From Daldinia sp. FL1419 (taxonomy: Eukaryota; Ascomycota; Sordariomycetes; Xylariales; Hypoxylaceae), in assembly GCA_025201765.1 (NCBI GenBank), contig MU623385.1, positions 1-64,000 on the forward strand: a stretch of DNA of 64,000 nucleotides, read 5' to 3'. The position numbers and the translations under genes were made by a program. The notes under the pieces were generated by a model. The model saw only the letters and a list, made by a program, of their open reading frames with translations, had not been told where the DNA came from and made no database searches. This document shows, in pieces, positions 1 through 12,992 of the stretch. Numbering within the stretch: the stretch's first letter is position 1; each line of letters starts with the position of its first letter.

Positions 1-2140
1 AAAAAAAAAAAAAAACCTCTATTATAAAAATTAATTATCTTTATATAAAAATATATTTTTATCTATTATTTTCTCTAAATAATTCTTTATTAATAATTTT
101 ATTTATTATTTATATTAAAATATTAATAATTTTTTATATTATTTTTAATAATAAATATTATATATTATAAAAAGTAATATTTTATATTAATTCTTTAATA
201 AACAAAATTAACATATATAAAAAATATATAATTAATAAAATAAAAATATTGAAATTTATTTATTAATTTTCTTAATATAATAAAGAAAATTTAGGTAATT
301 TTATTTAAATATTTTTAATAAAAATTAATAAATATAAGAAAATATATAAAAGAAATTTACCAGAATTTTTAAAATAACATTTAAACATTTAAAATCATTT
401 ATTATACAAAATATTTTAAGAAGCCAAATAAGTCCACTTTAAAAGTTATATTAATATATATACTTAAGAAATTATATTATAATTAAATAATTAATATAAA
501 AATAAGTAGGTATTTGAATATATATAAATTTATACTTATAAAACTAATAAGTACAATTTTCTTTAATAATATAAAATATATTTAATAATAAAAGGAAATT
601 AATAAATAATTAATAATAAAAAAATTTATATTTTTATATTTATTAAAAAATCTTTTTAAATATTAATAATAATAATAGTTAAATATAATTTTAAATTTAT
701 ATAATATAATATAATAAATATGTTTATAAATATAAAATTTAAGAAAAATATATTTATATATATGTTTTAAAAATATTAATAATTAGGAAAGATATTTTAT
801 ATTATTAAAATATTTTATGATCTTTAAGAATCACCTTTTTTCTGGTAATAGGAACTTTTAAAAACTTTAACAAAATTTAATTTTATTTTAATATCCTAAA
901 AATTATATATATTTATTAAAAATAGAATCCTCCTTTTTATATATATGAATAATATTGTTATAATATATTAAAAAAAGGTTAAATCAAAAATTAAATTAAT
1001 TGTTTTCAAATTTAAAAAATAATATAAATTAATTAAAAATAATAAATTATAATAATTTCTTAAAATCAAAATAATTTAAAATTAAATATAATAATAAATT
1101 TAATTAAATTAATTTATTTATATTAATAAAATTATTAATTTAATAAAAATGATTAAAAAAATCTTTAAAATATTTATAATAAAAGAAGAGTTATTATTTT
1201 ATATAGAAGTGGCTTCATCTTAATTAATATAGTAATATTAATAAAAAATAAATTTAATCTTATATACTGTAATGATCACCTAATTTGATATTATATTTAT
1301 TTATTTAAAATTAATTTGATTTAATTTAAATCCAAATTTAAAATATTATATAATAATTAATTAAATTATATAATATCTTTAATATATATAAAGATATATT
1401 TTAAAATTAAATAGAAGTAATATTTTTAAGGTTATTAGTAATATTTTATTTATTAATAATATAATTAATTGAAAAAGTTTATAAATATATATAATAAAAT
1501 TATTTAATAAAATAATTAATTAAAAAATTAATAAGTAAAATATAATTATTATTTTTATTATTAAAATTAAATTATTTATTTTAATTTAAGTTGTAAAAAA
1601 AAAATTTTATATATTATAATTAATTAAAAACCTTAAAATTAAATTTAAAAACCAAATTATATTTTTATTATATAATAATAAGTAAATAATTAAATTAATT
1701 ATTAAAAATATTAAGAAATTTAAAATAAAATTGAAATATATGGATATATATAATTATTAATTTAAATAAGAGGTTTAAAAAGGTTATATTAAAATTAATT
1801 ATATTAATTTAAAAGATATAAGTGTAGATGGGTTTATAAAAATATTATTAAAAAAGAAATATGTTTATTTTAAAGAATAAATAAATTTAATAAATATTTT
1901 AGATTATTTAAAAATCAAGGTATTTAAAAATATGGATAAAGTAATATAATAAAAATAAAAAATAAATAAGAAAATTATTAAGGAAATATAATTAAAAAAA
2001 TATTTTAATTTAGAGGTGTAAAAAGATTACATTTTAAAATTATATGTTCCAGATTCGCCTGTTAGTTTTATTTGGGGGGAATATATTAAATTAATAAATC
2101 TAAAAATAGTGTAAAAAATTCTTTCCTTTATAACAATTCC
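1..2140. repeat. AT-rich RIP-like block, outer part
   Basis: By eye this is overwhelmingly A and T, with runs of TTAATTA, ATATAT and poly-A and almost no G or C. No open frame of useful length exists on either strand. Such blocks in filamentous ascomycetes are typically transposon remnants mutated by RIP (C-to-T in repeats). I see no telomere repeat (TTAGGG/CCCTAA) at the left edge, so nothing shows that this is a chromosome end. The composition changes fairly sharply at about 2140. The class of the original element cannot be recovered by reading. Confidence 0.7.
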
Positions 2141-2523
2141 ATAAAAAGCCTCACCACTTTATTCTAAAATTCTAATAATAAGAATAACAACTTGAATTCT
2201 ACAATCATAATTTTTCCCTGTGTATTGTGTGATACGTACATAGGTAGTACCTAGTAGTAGGTAGTGGATTTGCACCTCGGAATTATTTTCCTGATCTAGC
2301 TTGACGTCATGCTCAAAGGGGTAGAATTCTAGAATTATTCTTTGCGTAGTCTTTGCCGGGTCTCTAGGAAGGATCTTGCTCGGTCACTTGATGTTATTTG
2401 TGCATCCCTAAGAAATTTAGACTGCGAATCGATTTGACGACGGTCAGATCCGGGATTGGCATTGCGTTGGAGGCGCTTTTAGATGCTGACAAGCTGATCA
2501 ATCAAATGGATATTACATTAGTA
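2141..2523. other. Normal-composition island between AT-rich blocks
   Basis: About 380 bases of ordinary composition sit between the outer AT-rich block and the inverted-repeat element. They contain GC-bearing words such as a GATCTAGCTTGACGTCATG stretch near 2293. The open frame through 2398-2580 starts with TTG, runs into the element's inverted repeat and resembles no family I know. I read this as flanking single-copy DNA that escaped mutation, and as the target region the element inserted into. Confidence 0.5.
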
Positions 2524-2672
2524 TCTTTAAAATCCCAGGTAAAATCTTATAAAATCCCAACCCATCCACTTTCCACGTGAGATAGTAGCCCGATTATAAT
2601 ATATTTAATTTATATGGGGTTTAGTTTATCCCTTAACAAAAAATAAAAAAAATAGAAAATTATCTGATTATA
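2524..2672 (+). repeat. Left terminal inverted repeat
   Basis: This is the left arm of the 3.75-kb element. It starts near TTTAAAATCC and ends in a shared ATAGAAAATTA word before similarity fades. It is more C-to-T mutated in its middle (2592-2606) than the right arm. Confidence 0.75.
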
Positions 2673-5600
2673 TATTTAATATATTTAATATTTAAAATAA
2701 TATAATAAATTTAATTATTTTATAGAAATTTAAATAATTTTTTAATTATTTTTTTTAATTATGTATTTATTTAATTATTATAGTAATATGAATTTTAATT
2801 ATGTATATTTAATTAATTAAATTAATTAGATTAATTAGGTTATTAATTTTGGTGTTGTGAGGGTATTATAAGTATTTGAAATTTAGGTTAAGGAAGGTGT
2901 TATATGTTTTGAAATTAATTTTGAAATTAATTTTGTATGTTCTGTAATTTGTGTATATTAGGAAGGATTATATTAAGCTTTATTACCATGAACGTTAGTA
3001 TTGAAGGTATTATGTACAATTGTAATAGTAGTGTAGGTGGTAGTGTTAGTATTAATAAATGTTTTGATATTGATTTTAATTAATTTTATTGCTTTTGTAA
3101 TAGCGCTATTATACTGGCGATTACGGTATTTTTTTTGTTAATCTTTTTGGTTTTGGGTTTATGATTTCGTTAATGTTAAATAAGGAATAAAGGAAATTTA
3201 TTATAAGAAAATATATAATTAATATTATAATCAATTAATTTTAAAAATTGATTTTAAAGTCTTAAAATTATTTCTAAATTGTACTTTTTAGGATCTATAA
3301 TGTTAATTTTGTTTAATTTATGCTGGAACACCTTAAGAAATAGGCTGTTAAAATGCACCAATTTGCATTTACACCTTATAAATACCTTAAGGTTTAAGAT
3401 CTTTATATCTTTTACCTTTTCATTAATAAAATTTAAATTACTATTAAAATACAATTATTAATGGTGATTAATATTATTTAATTTAAGAGTTTATAATTAG
3501 TTTAGATTTATATCTTTTTAATTATTTAATATTAAATTATATAATATATACTTATAAAGCAAATCCCACTATTTTATAAATAAATATTTACAAAAAAATT
3601 TTAAAATATTTTTCCTAAAATAAGTTTTATAATTTTTAAATATATATTTAAATTGGAATTAAATTTATTTTATAGTTTTAGGTGAAATATGATATAATAT
3701 ATAATAAAAAATTTTTATAATACAATATTTGACAAAATTTTAAAATTTAACTTTTTAAAGATTTAATTTATACATAACCTTATATTTAACACATATATTA
3801 TATATCAAATTATATAATATATTTAACCTATAATGATAATACCTAATATATTATTTTAAATACCTATATATTACTTCAATTTTATTAGTGGTTACAACAC
3901 TGTAATTACATATACGCAATATAATAAATTGAATAAATTAAAAATATTAAAGAAGATAATATTTAATTAAATAATTTATTAAAATTACAAAAAAAAAAAA
4001 ATATTAATAAAAGTATTTTAAAAAAATATATAAAAAAATTAATTAAATCATAAAGAATTTCAAAGCAGATGGTAATTCAAAAATATTTATACATATACCA
4101 CCTTCCTAATTTAATAAATAATAGATTAGTAAAAAATTTTAAATCCACTTTAAAAATTTCTAATTAATCAATATTTTTATAATATTTTTTAATATTAAAT
4201 TAAAAAATACTATAAATATATATAAATAAAAAATATATTTTAAATACCTAAATTAAGATTTCCAAAAGATTTTATTTATACAATAAAAATAAAATATTTA
4301 ATTTATGAATTTAACAATAAAATTACTTTTTTAATAGATTTTATGTAAATTAAAATAAATTTTCTATTTGAACATATATTATCAATTTCTAGATTAAAAT
4401 AAAGTTATTATAAGTATTAGGTTACGCGTTTATATTAAAAATTGGATATTAAGGTTTTTTAGTGATTTTATAGGTAATTTCGTTAACCTTTAAATTATTT
4501 TTAACCTTTTTAAAATTATTATTAATTTCATTATTAATAGGAAGGTTGTATAAGGGGGGGTCTAAATTAGGTAAATTTTTATTTAATGCCGTACAATTGT
4601 TAACTACACACCTTTCATCACTTGCAAACAATATTTTAACAATCTTTAATAATATTTTTACTTATTTTTTAATTGTATAATATGCTACATTTTTGAAGAT
4701 ATGTTATATATATAATTATTGTAACGTTTCCTTAAATATATTATTTATAGTTAATTTAAATGTTCGAGAAAAATCATTTAAAATTACAATAGGAGGATTG
4801 ATTTTATATTGAATTTGCAAGTTTTTTAAGTACCTTAATTATTATGAAAAATTAGTTTCTAATTTGTTAGAAGTTAGGTTAAATATTATATAAAAATTTA
4901 TATATAAGGTAATGAGATTTATTATATTTAATAATAGTATATTAAATTGATTAATTTGTTTTGTATATAAATTAGTATGGGGAGTTAGAAAGAATAATTA
5001 AAATATATTTTATATATATTATTAAATAGTAAAATTTTAAAGTTATAATATTATATATTTATATATCATTTAAAAATTTAAAATAGATAAATTATACATT
5101 TGGAGATTAAATTTTCGTTTATTACAAATTTAATACCATAAAAGTTTTTATAATAATATAATTTTCAAAATAAAATTTATATATTAATAAATTCTCCTTA
5201 TAATTATTTTTTAAAGTTATACTTTATATTTATTATATTAGATACTATTACTATAATATTGTTTTAATAAATTATATTATATAATATATTATTTTTTTTA
5301 TTTAAATTGAAGGGATTATTAAGGTCACATTTAAGTCCAAATTATATATAAAACTTTAAATTGTTAAATTTCAAATTATTACCTAATAAAAAGTAAATAA
5401 TTTGATATGTATTTAAAGAGTTTATTCTTAAGAACCTTAAAATAGTTATTTTTAGGTTAAAATTTTTTTTTTATAATTATTAAAAATTAATACTAATTAT
5501 ATTGAAATTTAATTTATAATTATAAAAAACTTTTTAGATTTTAATAAACTATAAATTTTGTTTTTTAAAGTGTAAGATTGTAACCTTATAGAAATACCCA

Positions 5601-6126
5601 TATATATAAAAAACTTGTTGCCTCTTTTTATAACCTTATTTTTTAAATTTACCTGATTAATTGTATATAAATTAATAATAAATGAATTCAATATTTGAAT
5701 TAAATCTACCATTAGGTGTTTTAATACGTATGTTTTTTTAAATACATATATAAAAACCTTATTAATAAGTAAATTTAATATAGGTGTTATATATAATCTT
5801 ATATAAATTAAATTTTTAGTTTAAATTGTACTGCAGTAGGGGGTCTTTTTTTTATAAAATTTTTATATGATTAGGGATATGATTTATTATAGGTGATGCT
5901 GTACGATTTAAGGTTGGAGAGGTTAAATTAATAAAATTTTCAAATATTTAAATAAATGTACAAATTAATAGAATAATTTTATTAGGATTAGAGGGGATTA
6001 TAGGTTTAAATTAAATTAAAAATATGATATTAAAATAATATTAGAATATTAAAATATGATAATAAATTACTTTATTAAATATTAATGATAGTTTTAATAA
6101 ATAAGTAGTATTTTAAGGTTATAATA

Positions 6127-6275
6127 TGTAATTAAGTAATTTTCTATTTTTTCTATTTTTAGTTGGGGGATGGATTAAATCCTATATAAATTAGGTGTGT
6201 TGTGGTCGGGCCATTATCTCATGTGAAAAGTAGATGGGTTGGGATTTTATGAGATTTTACCTAGGATTTTAAAAT
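6127..6275 (-). repeat. Right terminal inverted repeat
   Basis: This is the right arm of the same element and is the reverse complement of 2524-2672, apart from transitions and small gaps in A-runs. Just outside it the sequence returns at once to normal composition (CATATGGCCCATG), so the arm marks a sharp edge of the AT-rich block. Confidence 0.75.
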
Positions 6276-7965
6276 TATTGACATCATATGGCCCATGTTC
6301 GAAATGCCTCTTGAAAGAGTTCTCGAACCGAATTGCCATATTGAGAATTCTTTTTATCTACCTAGTTAATACATTAGGCACCTAGGAATATGTAAGTACT
6401 AGTTAATGATAGATACAAAAGAACAAAATGATTTGTATTCCATCGCTCATAATAACCGGGCGCCACAAATGGCGTGACTTGGATTGAGGCAGTGCTACAC
6501 TAGGTCACGCTCGCTAAACCCGCATTCCCTAGAATGTCAGGAACGTAGGTGTAGATACTACCTGGGGTTAGGTACTTATGTACTAATGTATGTAGGCACT
6601 TAACGCAACCTGAGGTAGCTCGGCATTTGCAGTGCTTTTCTCGCCGGAAGAATCAATCCTAAGGGACCTCTGGTATTCAGTTGAGATACAACAATATGCT
6701 CAACTGAAATAATAATTAGATGCATTAGGTGTCTACAGGAGACGTAGGCAAATGTCAAATACATATTTTCCTCATCCTGAAAACGAAGTATTATAAGATA
6801 TTTGCGATGTAAAATACATACATACATAGCTACCTACCTAGGTACCTAAGATGTAAATTCCAAATCTTGGCTGGTGCGCTCATCTAGAGGGGATTGGGGT
6901 GCTTATACGGATTATACGGCACAACCCCATTCCATCGACCTGACCTGACAGTCTGCCTGAGCAAACTACATAGTAGCGAGCGCATCGCTGGGCGGGCTAA
7001 GGCCGCTAGGCGTACTGCTGAATATGGGTACTTGAACAATTTAGGAAGTATCTGCACTAAAACAGCAAGTCAGTTGCAGTATTGTAGGATCAATTCGCCA
7101 AGAGACTTATTACATGGCATCGCCTCGGCGTACCTAAGTCGATCTTACGATATTAGGTTGCTGGTATCAATAAACATGGTTTCGATTTGGCCTTTGGTAG
7201 AGACATCGTATCTCGTGTTACATAGTATTTGTATTTTGCACCGCTCTTTGATGATCGACTAATAAGGTACAATACCAGAAACTACCCAACCTACATGTAC
7301 CTAGCCTAATATCGAAAAAGTATATAAGTCAAAGGTGTTGCACATTTGAAGGATTAGGTTAGATTAGGAATACACTACGTACTCTGTTTGCTCTTTCCAG
7401 TTGTTTTGTCTCCTACCCGTCTCCTGCCCGGAACTTTTCAAGTGGCTTCCCCAGCTTTTCCACACATATATATATAAACACTTAGGTTCCACCAGAGTTA
7501 CGGAATACCACCCAGTAGCTCCTAACCTAGGTTAAGCTATTGTAAACTTGTATGATGCTCGGGTCGCACGCCTGAGCGTTAACCAATCGAAACCGATCGA
7601 GACCGCGAAGGAAGCAGCTTCATCAGCTCTCAAATTTATGTACGTCGCACAAAGTTTGCTTAGTAGGGTGACATCATATTTCTTCCCTAACAACACGATA
7701 AACTAAAACGGACGAGTGCGTTAGAATTAAATACGTGTGAAAGTATATCGCACATTCCGCCGTTTCCCACTGCTCTTATTACTTATACCACATGGTCCCT
7801 CCCCCAAACCCCTTCAACTTGTTACCTCGTTCCACACCTTCATCCAATATTTACGATCGTTATTACTCCATAAGCACCTTTGAAGAACCACGCGCGAGGC
7901 TTGACTGGCTGTATCTAATCACTCTACTAGATAAATAAGAACACAATAACAGCTACCTACTCGCG
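6276..7965. other. Intergenic, no gene seen
   Basis: About 1.7 kb of ordinary composition upstream of the SPFH gene. A 122-codon frame at 6894-7262 shows no recognisable domain, low-complexity bias or splice continuation, and I do not call it. CTACCTAGGTACC-type low-complexity words occur at 6832-6849. The last few hundred bases are probably the SPFH promoter and leader. Confidence 0.5.
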
Positions 7966-9290
7966 ATGGCCGACTCTAGGAACAAGGGTGTCGAGCACAC
8001 CAATGGCTCTAGCTCCAACCAAGCCGGTTTCCGACCGCAGCCCAACATGACAGTGGAACGTCCCAGACAGGAGGACTTGCAGCAGAGCTATGCATCTCTT
8101 ATCGGTATTACTACCTTTATCTTTTATCTTTTGAAATGGATATAATACTGATCGGATATCTGCTGTAGATAGCGAGGGTGCTAATCCCAAGGGCTGGTAT
8201 GGTAGTATGAGTAAGTATGATTCCGTCCGGTATCACCGAATTCAACACTGACTCGATCTGTAGTTAATGCCATCGGTTCTTGTATGGGTTCTCTCGGAGC
8301 TATTCCTTGCGTCATCTGCTGCCCCAACCCCTACAAGCAGGTCAGCCAGGGCAACGTGGGACTTGTTACCAAATTCGGGAAATTCTACAAGGCCGTCGAT
8401 CCCGGTCTTGTCAAGATTAACCCTCTCAGTGAGAAGCTGATCCAGGTCGATGTCAAGATCCAGATCGTTGGTACGTAAAAAAGGTCCCCTTCCTCGTTTC
8501 CGATCAGCTCTAATTAATGTGAAACAGAGGTTCCTAAGCAAGTCTGTATGACTAAAGATAATGTCAACGTCGAACTGACTTCTGTCATTTACTATCACGT
8601 CACTTCGCCGCACAAGGCCGCGTTTGGTATCACTAACTTACGCCAAGCCCTGGTTGAGCGTACGCAGACCACTTTGAGACATGTCATAGGTGCCCGCGTC
8701 CTACAAGATATCATTGAGCGTCGTGAGGAGATCGCCGCTAGCATCAGCGAAATCGTCGAGGAGACTGCTTTGGGATGGGGTGCCGAGTGCCGAGATATTC
8801 TCATTAAGGACATCTACTTCTCGACCGACCTTCAAAACGTACGTAAACTTCTGAACCTTTTTTACAACGTTTTAGGAAGTATCCTCTTAATACGAGGGTT
8901 TGTCCTAAAGACATGTAATGAGCGAGACGGTGCTAATCTATTAACTTATAGTCCCTATCTATGGCAGCACAAAGCAAGCGTATTGGAGAGAGCAAAATTA
9001 TTGCAGCTAAAGCCGAAGTCGAATCCGCCAAGCTTATGAGACAAGCAGCAGACATCTTGTCATCCGCACCAGCTATGCAAATCCGGTACTTGGAAGCTAT
9101 GCAGGCCATGGCGAAATCGGCCAACTCCAAAGTCATCTTCCTACCAGCCGTCAACCAAACGATGCCAGGTATCAACAGCGCCATCACTCAGGCGGCCAAG
9201 CAACAGTACGAGACTGGCGAGTCGAGTGGCTCTCACGATGACGATGGCTTTTCTCAGGCGGTGAACGCCCGCATCATTGAGAATATCTAG
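7966..9290 (+). CDS. SPFH/Band 7 (stomatin-like) membrane protein
   Basis: Predicted exons are 7966-8104, 8169-8210, 8264-8470, 8528-8838 and 8952-9290, giving 345 residues. All junctions keep frame and use GT/AG borders. The first ATG follows an in-frame stop-rich leader. A polar N-terminus is followed by a short hydrophobic Gly/Cys-rich hairpin (residues about 62-82, ending CVICCPNPY). The SPFH domain comes next, with the family-typical KQVSQGNVGLVTKFGKFY, IQIVEVPKQV and VIYYHV words, then a helical AAQSKRIGESKIIAAKAEVESA-type coiled segment. This order and length match fungal stomatin-type proteins, which scaffold lipid microdomains at cellular membranes. It is not a clear mitochondrial prohibitin, because no mitochondrial N-terminus is evident. 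The exact cellular membrane and partners are unknown. Confidence 0.88.
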
Positions 9291-9797
9291 AGGGGATAGC
9301 AGTACCGTCATTTTGCGACGATGTCACATGTTGTACTTTACGCTTCATTCTCAGGTTTATAAGTGAAAACGAGACTGTAATGATAGGGAAGATCTGTTCT
9401 TGGGTGGATGTACTAAGAGAGGGAATATTTATACCCGGAAGGACGATAAATCGGCCTCGATGATGGTCGAGGCGACCGAATGGAATTGGCTGGGGCTGAG
9501 GAAAGGCGTACATCGATACCCGGATACGGATACCCATCATTCGCTTGAAGAGTTATGGTTTTTGTTACGTTTCTGCTATTATAATTCCGTCTATATGTAT
9601 GTAAGGTTTTGCCGCGCAGACTTAATAGGATGTCATGATTCAAAATATTCTGCCGAATGTTCGCTCGGCTTTTGATAATATACGTACTAGACACTGGATG
9701 GCGCATTTCAAGTGTATGGAATATCCTTTTAGCTCAGTAGCCTTTCCATTTTTATCCCATGGGTATCAACATCCACCTGCCTCCGTATCTAACTTCC
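9291..9797. other. Convergent intergenic region
   Basis: About 500 bases separate the stops of the SPFH gene (plus) and SPB4 (minus), so this stretch holds both 3' ends. Several short overlapping frames occur on both strands, but none has coding character. I see no RNA gene. Confidence 0.5.
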
Positions 9798-11802
9798 CTA
9801 GTCAAAACCTTGGAATTCGTCGTCGTCGTCATTCCCAGTCGTAGCCTGTCCCTTGGCGGCACTATTCTCAGCAGCATACTTCTCCTTATTCCTTCTCCGC
9901 ACCTCCTCAAGCAACCGTTCGAGATCCATCTCCTTGGCCTTTTCCTCCTCCGAAAGCCCCTGCCGCCGCTCCGCCTCCCGCTTCCGTCGTTTCTTATCGC
10001 GGCGCTCGGCCCTCTCGTCCTCCTTCTCGTGTTTCCCGCTCCAGGCCTCCGCGTTACGTTTTCGTCGCTCTTTTTGCCCGTCAGCAGCCTTCCCCTCCGC
10101 CGCTTCCTCGGCGTTCTTTTGGAGTGCCGCTAAGCGCTGTTTCTCGCGGTCCTTTTTGGCGTACGCGTACGCGTTCCAGTCCATTTCTACACCCAAAAAT
10201 TTGTCCCCTTCGAATTTTCGTAGTTCGGGCATTTTAGGTAGTCGCAGTAATCCCCATGCGTGTCCTAGGTCTGTCCAGTCCAGATCCGCGACGCGGAAGA
10301 TGGAGCTGGCCGTGTGTTTGCTATAACTGCGAACCCAGCTGACGAAGGCCTTTTGTGCTTTGTCGTGTAGTGCACGATCTCGCTTTGCTGTTTCGCGAAT
10401 CCGCGAGGCAGTTGCGTCAACGTCGGCGTCGCTTACTGAGATGACGGGGTGAGTGAGTGGTGTAATAGGCGTCTTCCGCACCTCTAGAAATGGGACGTAG
10501 TCCATCTCGGTTGGTTGCAGGAGAATGACGCTAAGACCCCTGCGTCCTGCGCGGCCCGCACGGCCGCAACGATGCAGGAATGATTTCGGGTCTGAGGGCG
10601 GGTCGATCTGTACGACAAGGTCGACTTGCGGGAAGTCGAGACCTCGGGCAGCTACGTCGGTGGTGAGTAGGACGGAGGGCTGCGCTGCATTAAGAAACTT
10701 GGCGAAATTCTTCTCCCGCACTTTGGCTTCGTATTTTCCGTGAAGAGAAACCAAATCAAAGCCTTCGGGGAGAAGAGTAGGGAAGACATGCGTGAAGTAG
10801 TCGACGGCGGCGCACGTAGAGAGGAAAACGATGCTCTTTTGTGGTCTTGGGTCTAGTTTCTCTAGAAGCTGTACTAGACTTGGTAACTTATGGCTGGCGG
10901 GAGTAGTTAGATAGCTCATCTGAAGACTTGCGGGTGTTCGTCGCTCCTCGATGATCCCTCCCGTCTTCAAACTCTTGACTTTAACCGCAACCTTGACGGG
11001 ATTTCTTAGCCCGACCCGAATAATCTCGCCTACTGCCTCACTGACACTAGCGCTGAAAAGACCCGTTCTCCTCTGTTTCGGTAGTCGCGAAAGGATCTTT
11101 TGCAAATCCGCTTTGAATCCTAGATCTAGCAGTCTGTCCGCCTCATCCAAGATTAGCAGTTCGAAGGAGGATTGCGGGCAGTGTACGTGTGGGGAAGAGA
11201 GTAGTTCGACTAGCCGGCCGGGTGTCGATATTAAGACGTTCGGCGACGCGCGGAGGAAGAAGCTGAGGTCTTGCGCAGGGGTCGTAGTGCTGCCGCCAGA
11301 GAGTAGCTGTGGCACGACAACGGGTAAACTGGTCTCCGGTCGCTTTTCCTCGCCGTTGAGATGGGAGAGTAGCTCGGAGGATTCGGGGTGGAAGGCGATG
11401 AGCGAGGTTAGAGTACCGTGAATCTGACCTGCGAGCTCTTTGGTTGGCGCGACAATGATGGCAGCTACGTGATGTCGTTTCGTGGGTTCGTCCAGTCGCA
11501 AGATTCTATGAACAAGAGGTAAGAGGAACGAAAGGGTCTTTCCGCTACCCGTGACCGCCTATTGATTATTAGCGAATCCTTCCTAGGTACCTATAGTTAG
11601 AACTAGGTGAAGTCTTCAAACTAACCTCTACAACTACATCTTTATTTCCTCCTCCAAAAAGCGGCCATACGCTGGCTTGAACGGGAGTAGCCCGCGCAAA
11701 CCCCATACTCGAGACTGCGTCCAAGATCCATTCTGCCAAGGGGGGGGTTAAAGCGTCCCAGGCCCGGGGGTCCTTTTTCGCCGTCTTTGCTTCCGCCGCC
11801 AT
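9798..11802 (-). CDS. SPB4: ATP-dependent RNA helicase Spb4 (60S ribosome biogenesis)
   Basis: Two exons on the minus strand, 11802-11626 and 11558-9798, encode 645 residues. The 67-base intron splits the P-loop region cleanly. DEAD-box motifs appear in order: Q-motif (GFARATPVQ, residues about 34-42), AVTGSGKT (about 60-67), APTKELAGQ, STPGRL, DEADR, SAS in place of the usual SAT, then AARGLDFP and HRCGRAGRAGR. The charged Lys/Arg/Glu-rich tail and the EFQGFD terminus fit the Spb4 branch. Spb4 remodels 27S pre-rRNA during 60S assembly in the nucleolus. The motifs, length and tail make this a secure call. SAS in motif III is a conservative variant also seen in Spb4 proteins. Confidence 0.93.
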
Positions 11803-12305
11803 CGTTCAATGGGGTTGGGCGCGCGAAGTTTGGTTTTACAAGCACTTTATAACAAGCGTCGATCAGGAAATTTTCAAAAAGTCGAACCGAGAATTATTAT
11901 CTTATCGAGGTCTTATCTTATCTATTTTATTTCTATATTTAGCATATGGATACCTATGTCTAGGTACACAGGTATACAGGTACACAGGTACACACCTAGG
12001 CTAGGTACCTCTTATTAGAAGATCACTCAAGGTTGTTGCCTTTCACTTTACCAAATTACCAAATCGCTCATCTTGTTACTTAATAGCTTATATGTTTCTA
12101 TAATAAGTTAATTATTATAAACATAAGTTATATTAACCACTGGTACATCTTGAGACTTGGTGGAGGTATCTTATCCTTGACTTCGGAGTACCAAGACGTT
12201 GCCCGCATGTCTTTGAAATGAATATTTCGTTAAATCCCGAGTCGAATTTTGTCAAAAGCTATGTTAGAAATATTTATTAATTCCAAGTACCCCTAACCCA
12301 GGTAT
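11803..12305. other. Intergenic, SPB4 upstream region
   Basis: Five hundred bases upstream of SPB4. It contains a short imperfect AGGTACAC tandem at 11958-12010 and otherwise no gene or RNA signal. Confidence 0.45.
11958..12010. repeat. AGGTACAC-type short tandem with CCTAGG palindromes
   Basis: Imperfect 8-10 base units (AGGTACAC, AGGTATAC, AGGTACACAGG) end in CTAGGCTAGGTACC. This is one of many intergenic occurrences of the ACCTAGGTACC word family in the window. Confidence 0.6.
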
Positions 12306-12557
12306 TCAAGATCCCGTAGTTGTAGGGGCTTGATAAATCGGGCCATTGCATGCTAATCTGGGATACGACGTCGAGTTGGGATCGAAAATCGGATAGCAAT
12401 CATCAGGGGGACAATCTCGTATCGCTTCCATTTCATCTTCCCATTCCTCCTTTGGTCGGTGCTGTCTCTTGCACCATGTGCATCGAGGCCGTGCCGTATA
12501 AAGCACAAATGCACCACAGGTACAATAGAACATGATTTCGAAAAGATGGTCGTCCAT
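12306..12557 (-). CDS. Small Cys-rich hypothetical protein
   Basis: An intact ATG-to-stop frame of 83 residues. Cysteines pair as C-x-C near the N-terminus (FYCTCG) and C-x2-C a few residues later (RCTWCKR), a spacing that could bind zinc. An acidic and Pro-rich tail follows. No signal peptide is evident, because the start (MDDHLFEIMF) is not a secretion signal. I do not recognise the family. The spaced CxC/CxxC pattern favours a real gene or gene fragment over chance, but transcription and introns cannot be judged from sequence, so this stays tentative. Confidence 0.35.
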   Translation of the reverse strand: MDDHLFEIMFYCTCGAFVLYTARPRCTWCKRQHRPKEEWEDEMEAIRDCPPDDCYPIFDPNSTSYPRLACNGPIYQAPTTTGS

Positions 12558-12869
12558 AGACTTGGTTAAATCGTGGTCAACCCCAAATCGATCATCGCTG
12601 TCTCTTTCGTGTACAAGGTAGTTGACGATAGTCCTCCTTTTACTTCAATATTTTGGGTGTCTTTTTTTACGTGTATATTATAAGACTTGAACGATTAACT
12701 AAAAACAGGTGATTGATACAGGTATGAACTTGGCGTTAAATTAACACTGTATTCGAGGCTTATAAAGGATGTTTCCAATCCTAGGGACTCTGTTTGGGAA
12801 GGGAGATCTGGAACCATGCAATATCCCAACCAATGTCAACGATACCAATAATAATATTATTAACTTATA

Positions 12870-12992
12870 AGTGCCCTGTCACGAGGCGGACCAAGAAGCA
12901 AGGAAACAACTTCGTTGTTCCGCGAGGAACCTATCTACAACTATGGCTAAAGGCAGCTACATGTAGAACGAGTTCTTTGTTCTATATGTAGC
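12870..12992 (+). repeat. Dispersed structured repeat, copy A
   Basis: About 120 bases shared with 50973-51096. It starts near CTGTCACGAGG, passes through GAGGAAACAAC-type sequence with an inner hairpin (GGAAACAAC/GTTGTTCC at 12902-12921, loop TTC), and ends in a 14-bp stem. That stem pairs 12956-12969 with 12979-12992 across a 9-base loop (13 Watson-Crick pairs and one G-T). It lies in the gap between the small Cys-rich frame and the broken MFS gene. Confidence 0.75.

Larger units (their letters stand above)
2524..6275. mobile_element. RIP-degenerated DNA transposon with long terminal inverted repeats
   Basis: The left end (about 2524-2672) and the reverse complement of the right end (about 6127-6275) align over roughly 145-150 bases. 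Both begin with a TTTAAAATCC core followed by AGGTAAAATCT and a perfect AAAATCCCAACCCAT stretch. Nearly every mismatch is C/T or G/A, including a run of several alternating transitions around 2592-2606, which is the RIP signature. A TA dinucleotide lies just outside each end (2522-2523 and 6276-6277). That is compatible with a Tc1/mariner-like TA duplication but is weak evidence in AT-rich DNA. The 3.45-kb interior is AT-rich with only short degenerate frames (the longest on the minus strand near 3254-3454 and 4449-4631), so no transposase family can be named. Confidence 0.75.

Noticed and set aside
1..6275. Telomere or mitochondrial origin of the AT-rich block
   Set aside because: No telomere repeats and no mitochondrial genes or tRNAs; the transition-biased inverted repeats point to RIP in the nucleus.
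6894..7262. 122-codon plus-strand frame
   Set aside because: No family resemblance, no splice continuation, composition like intergenic DNA.
9759..11421. Long plus-strand frames (up to 157 codons) over SPB4
   Set aside because: They are antisense shadows of the well-supported minus-strand helicase and are rich in Ser/Arg/Leu as expected of a shadow frame.
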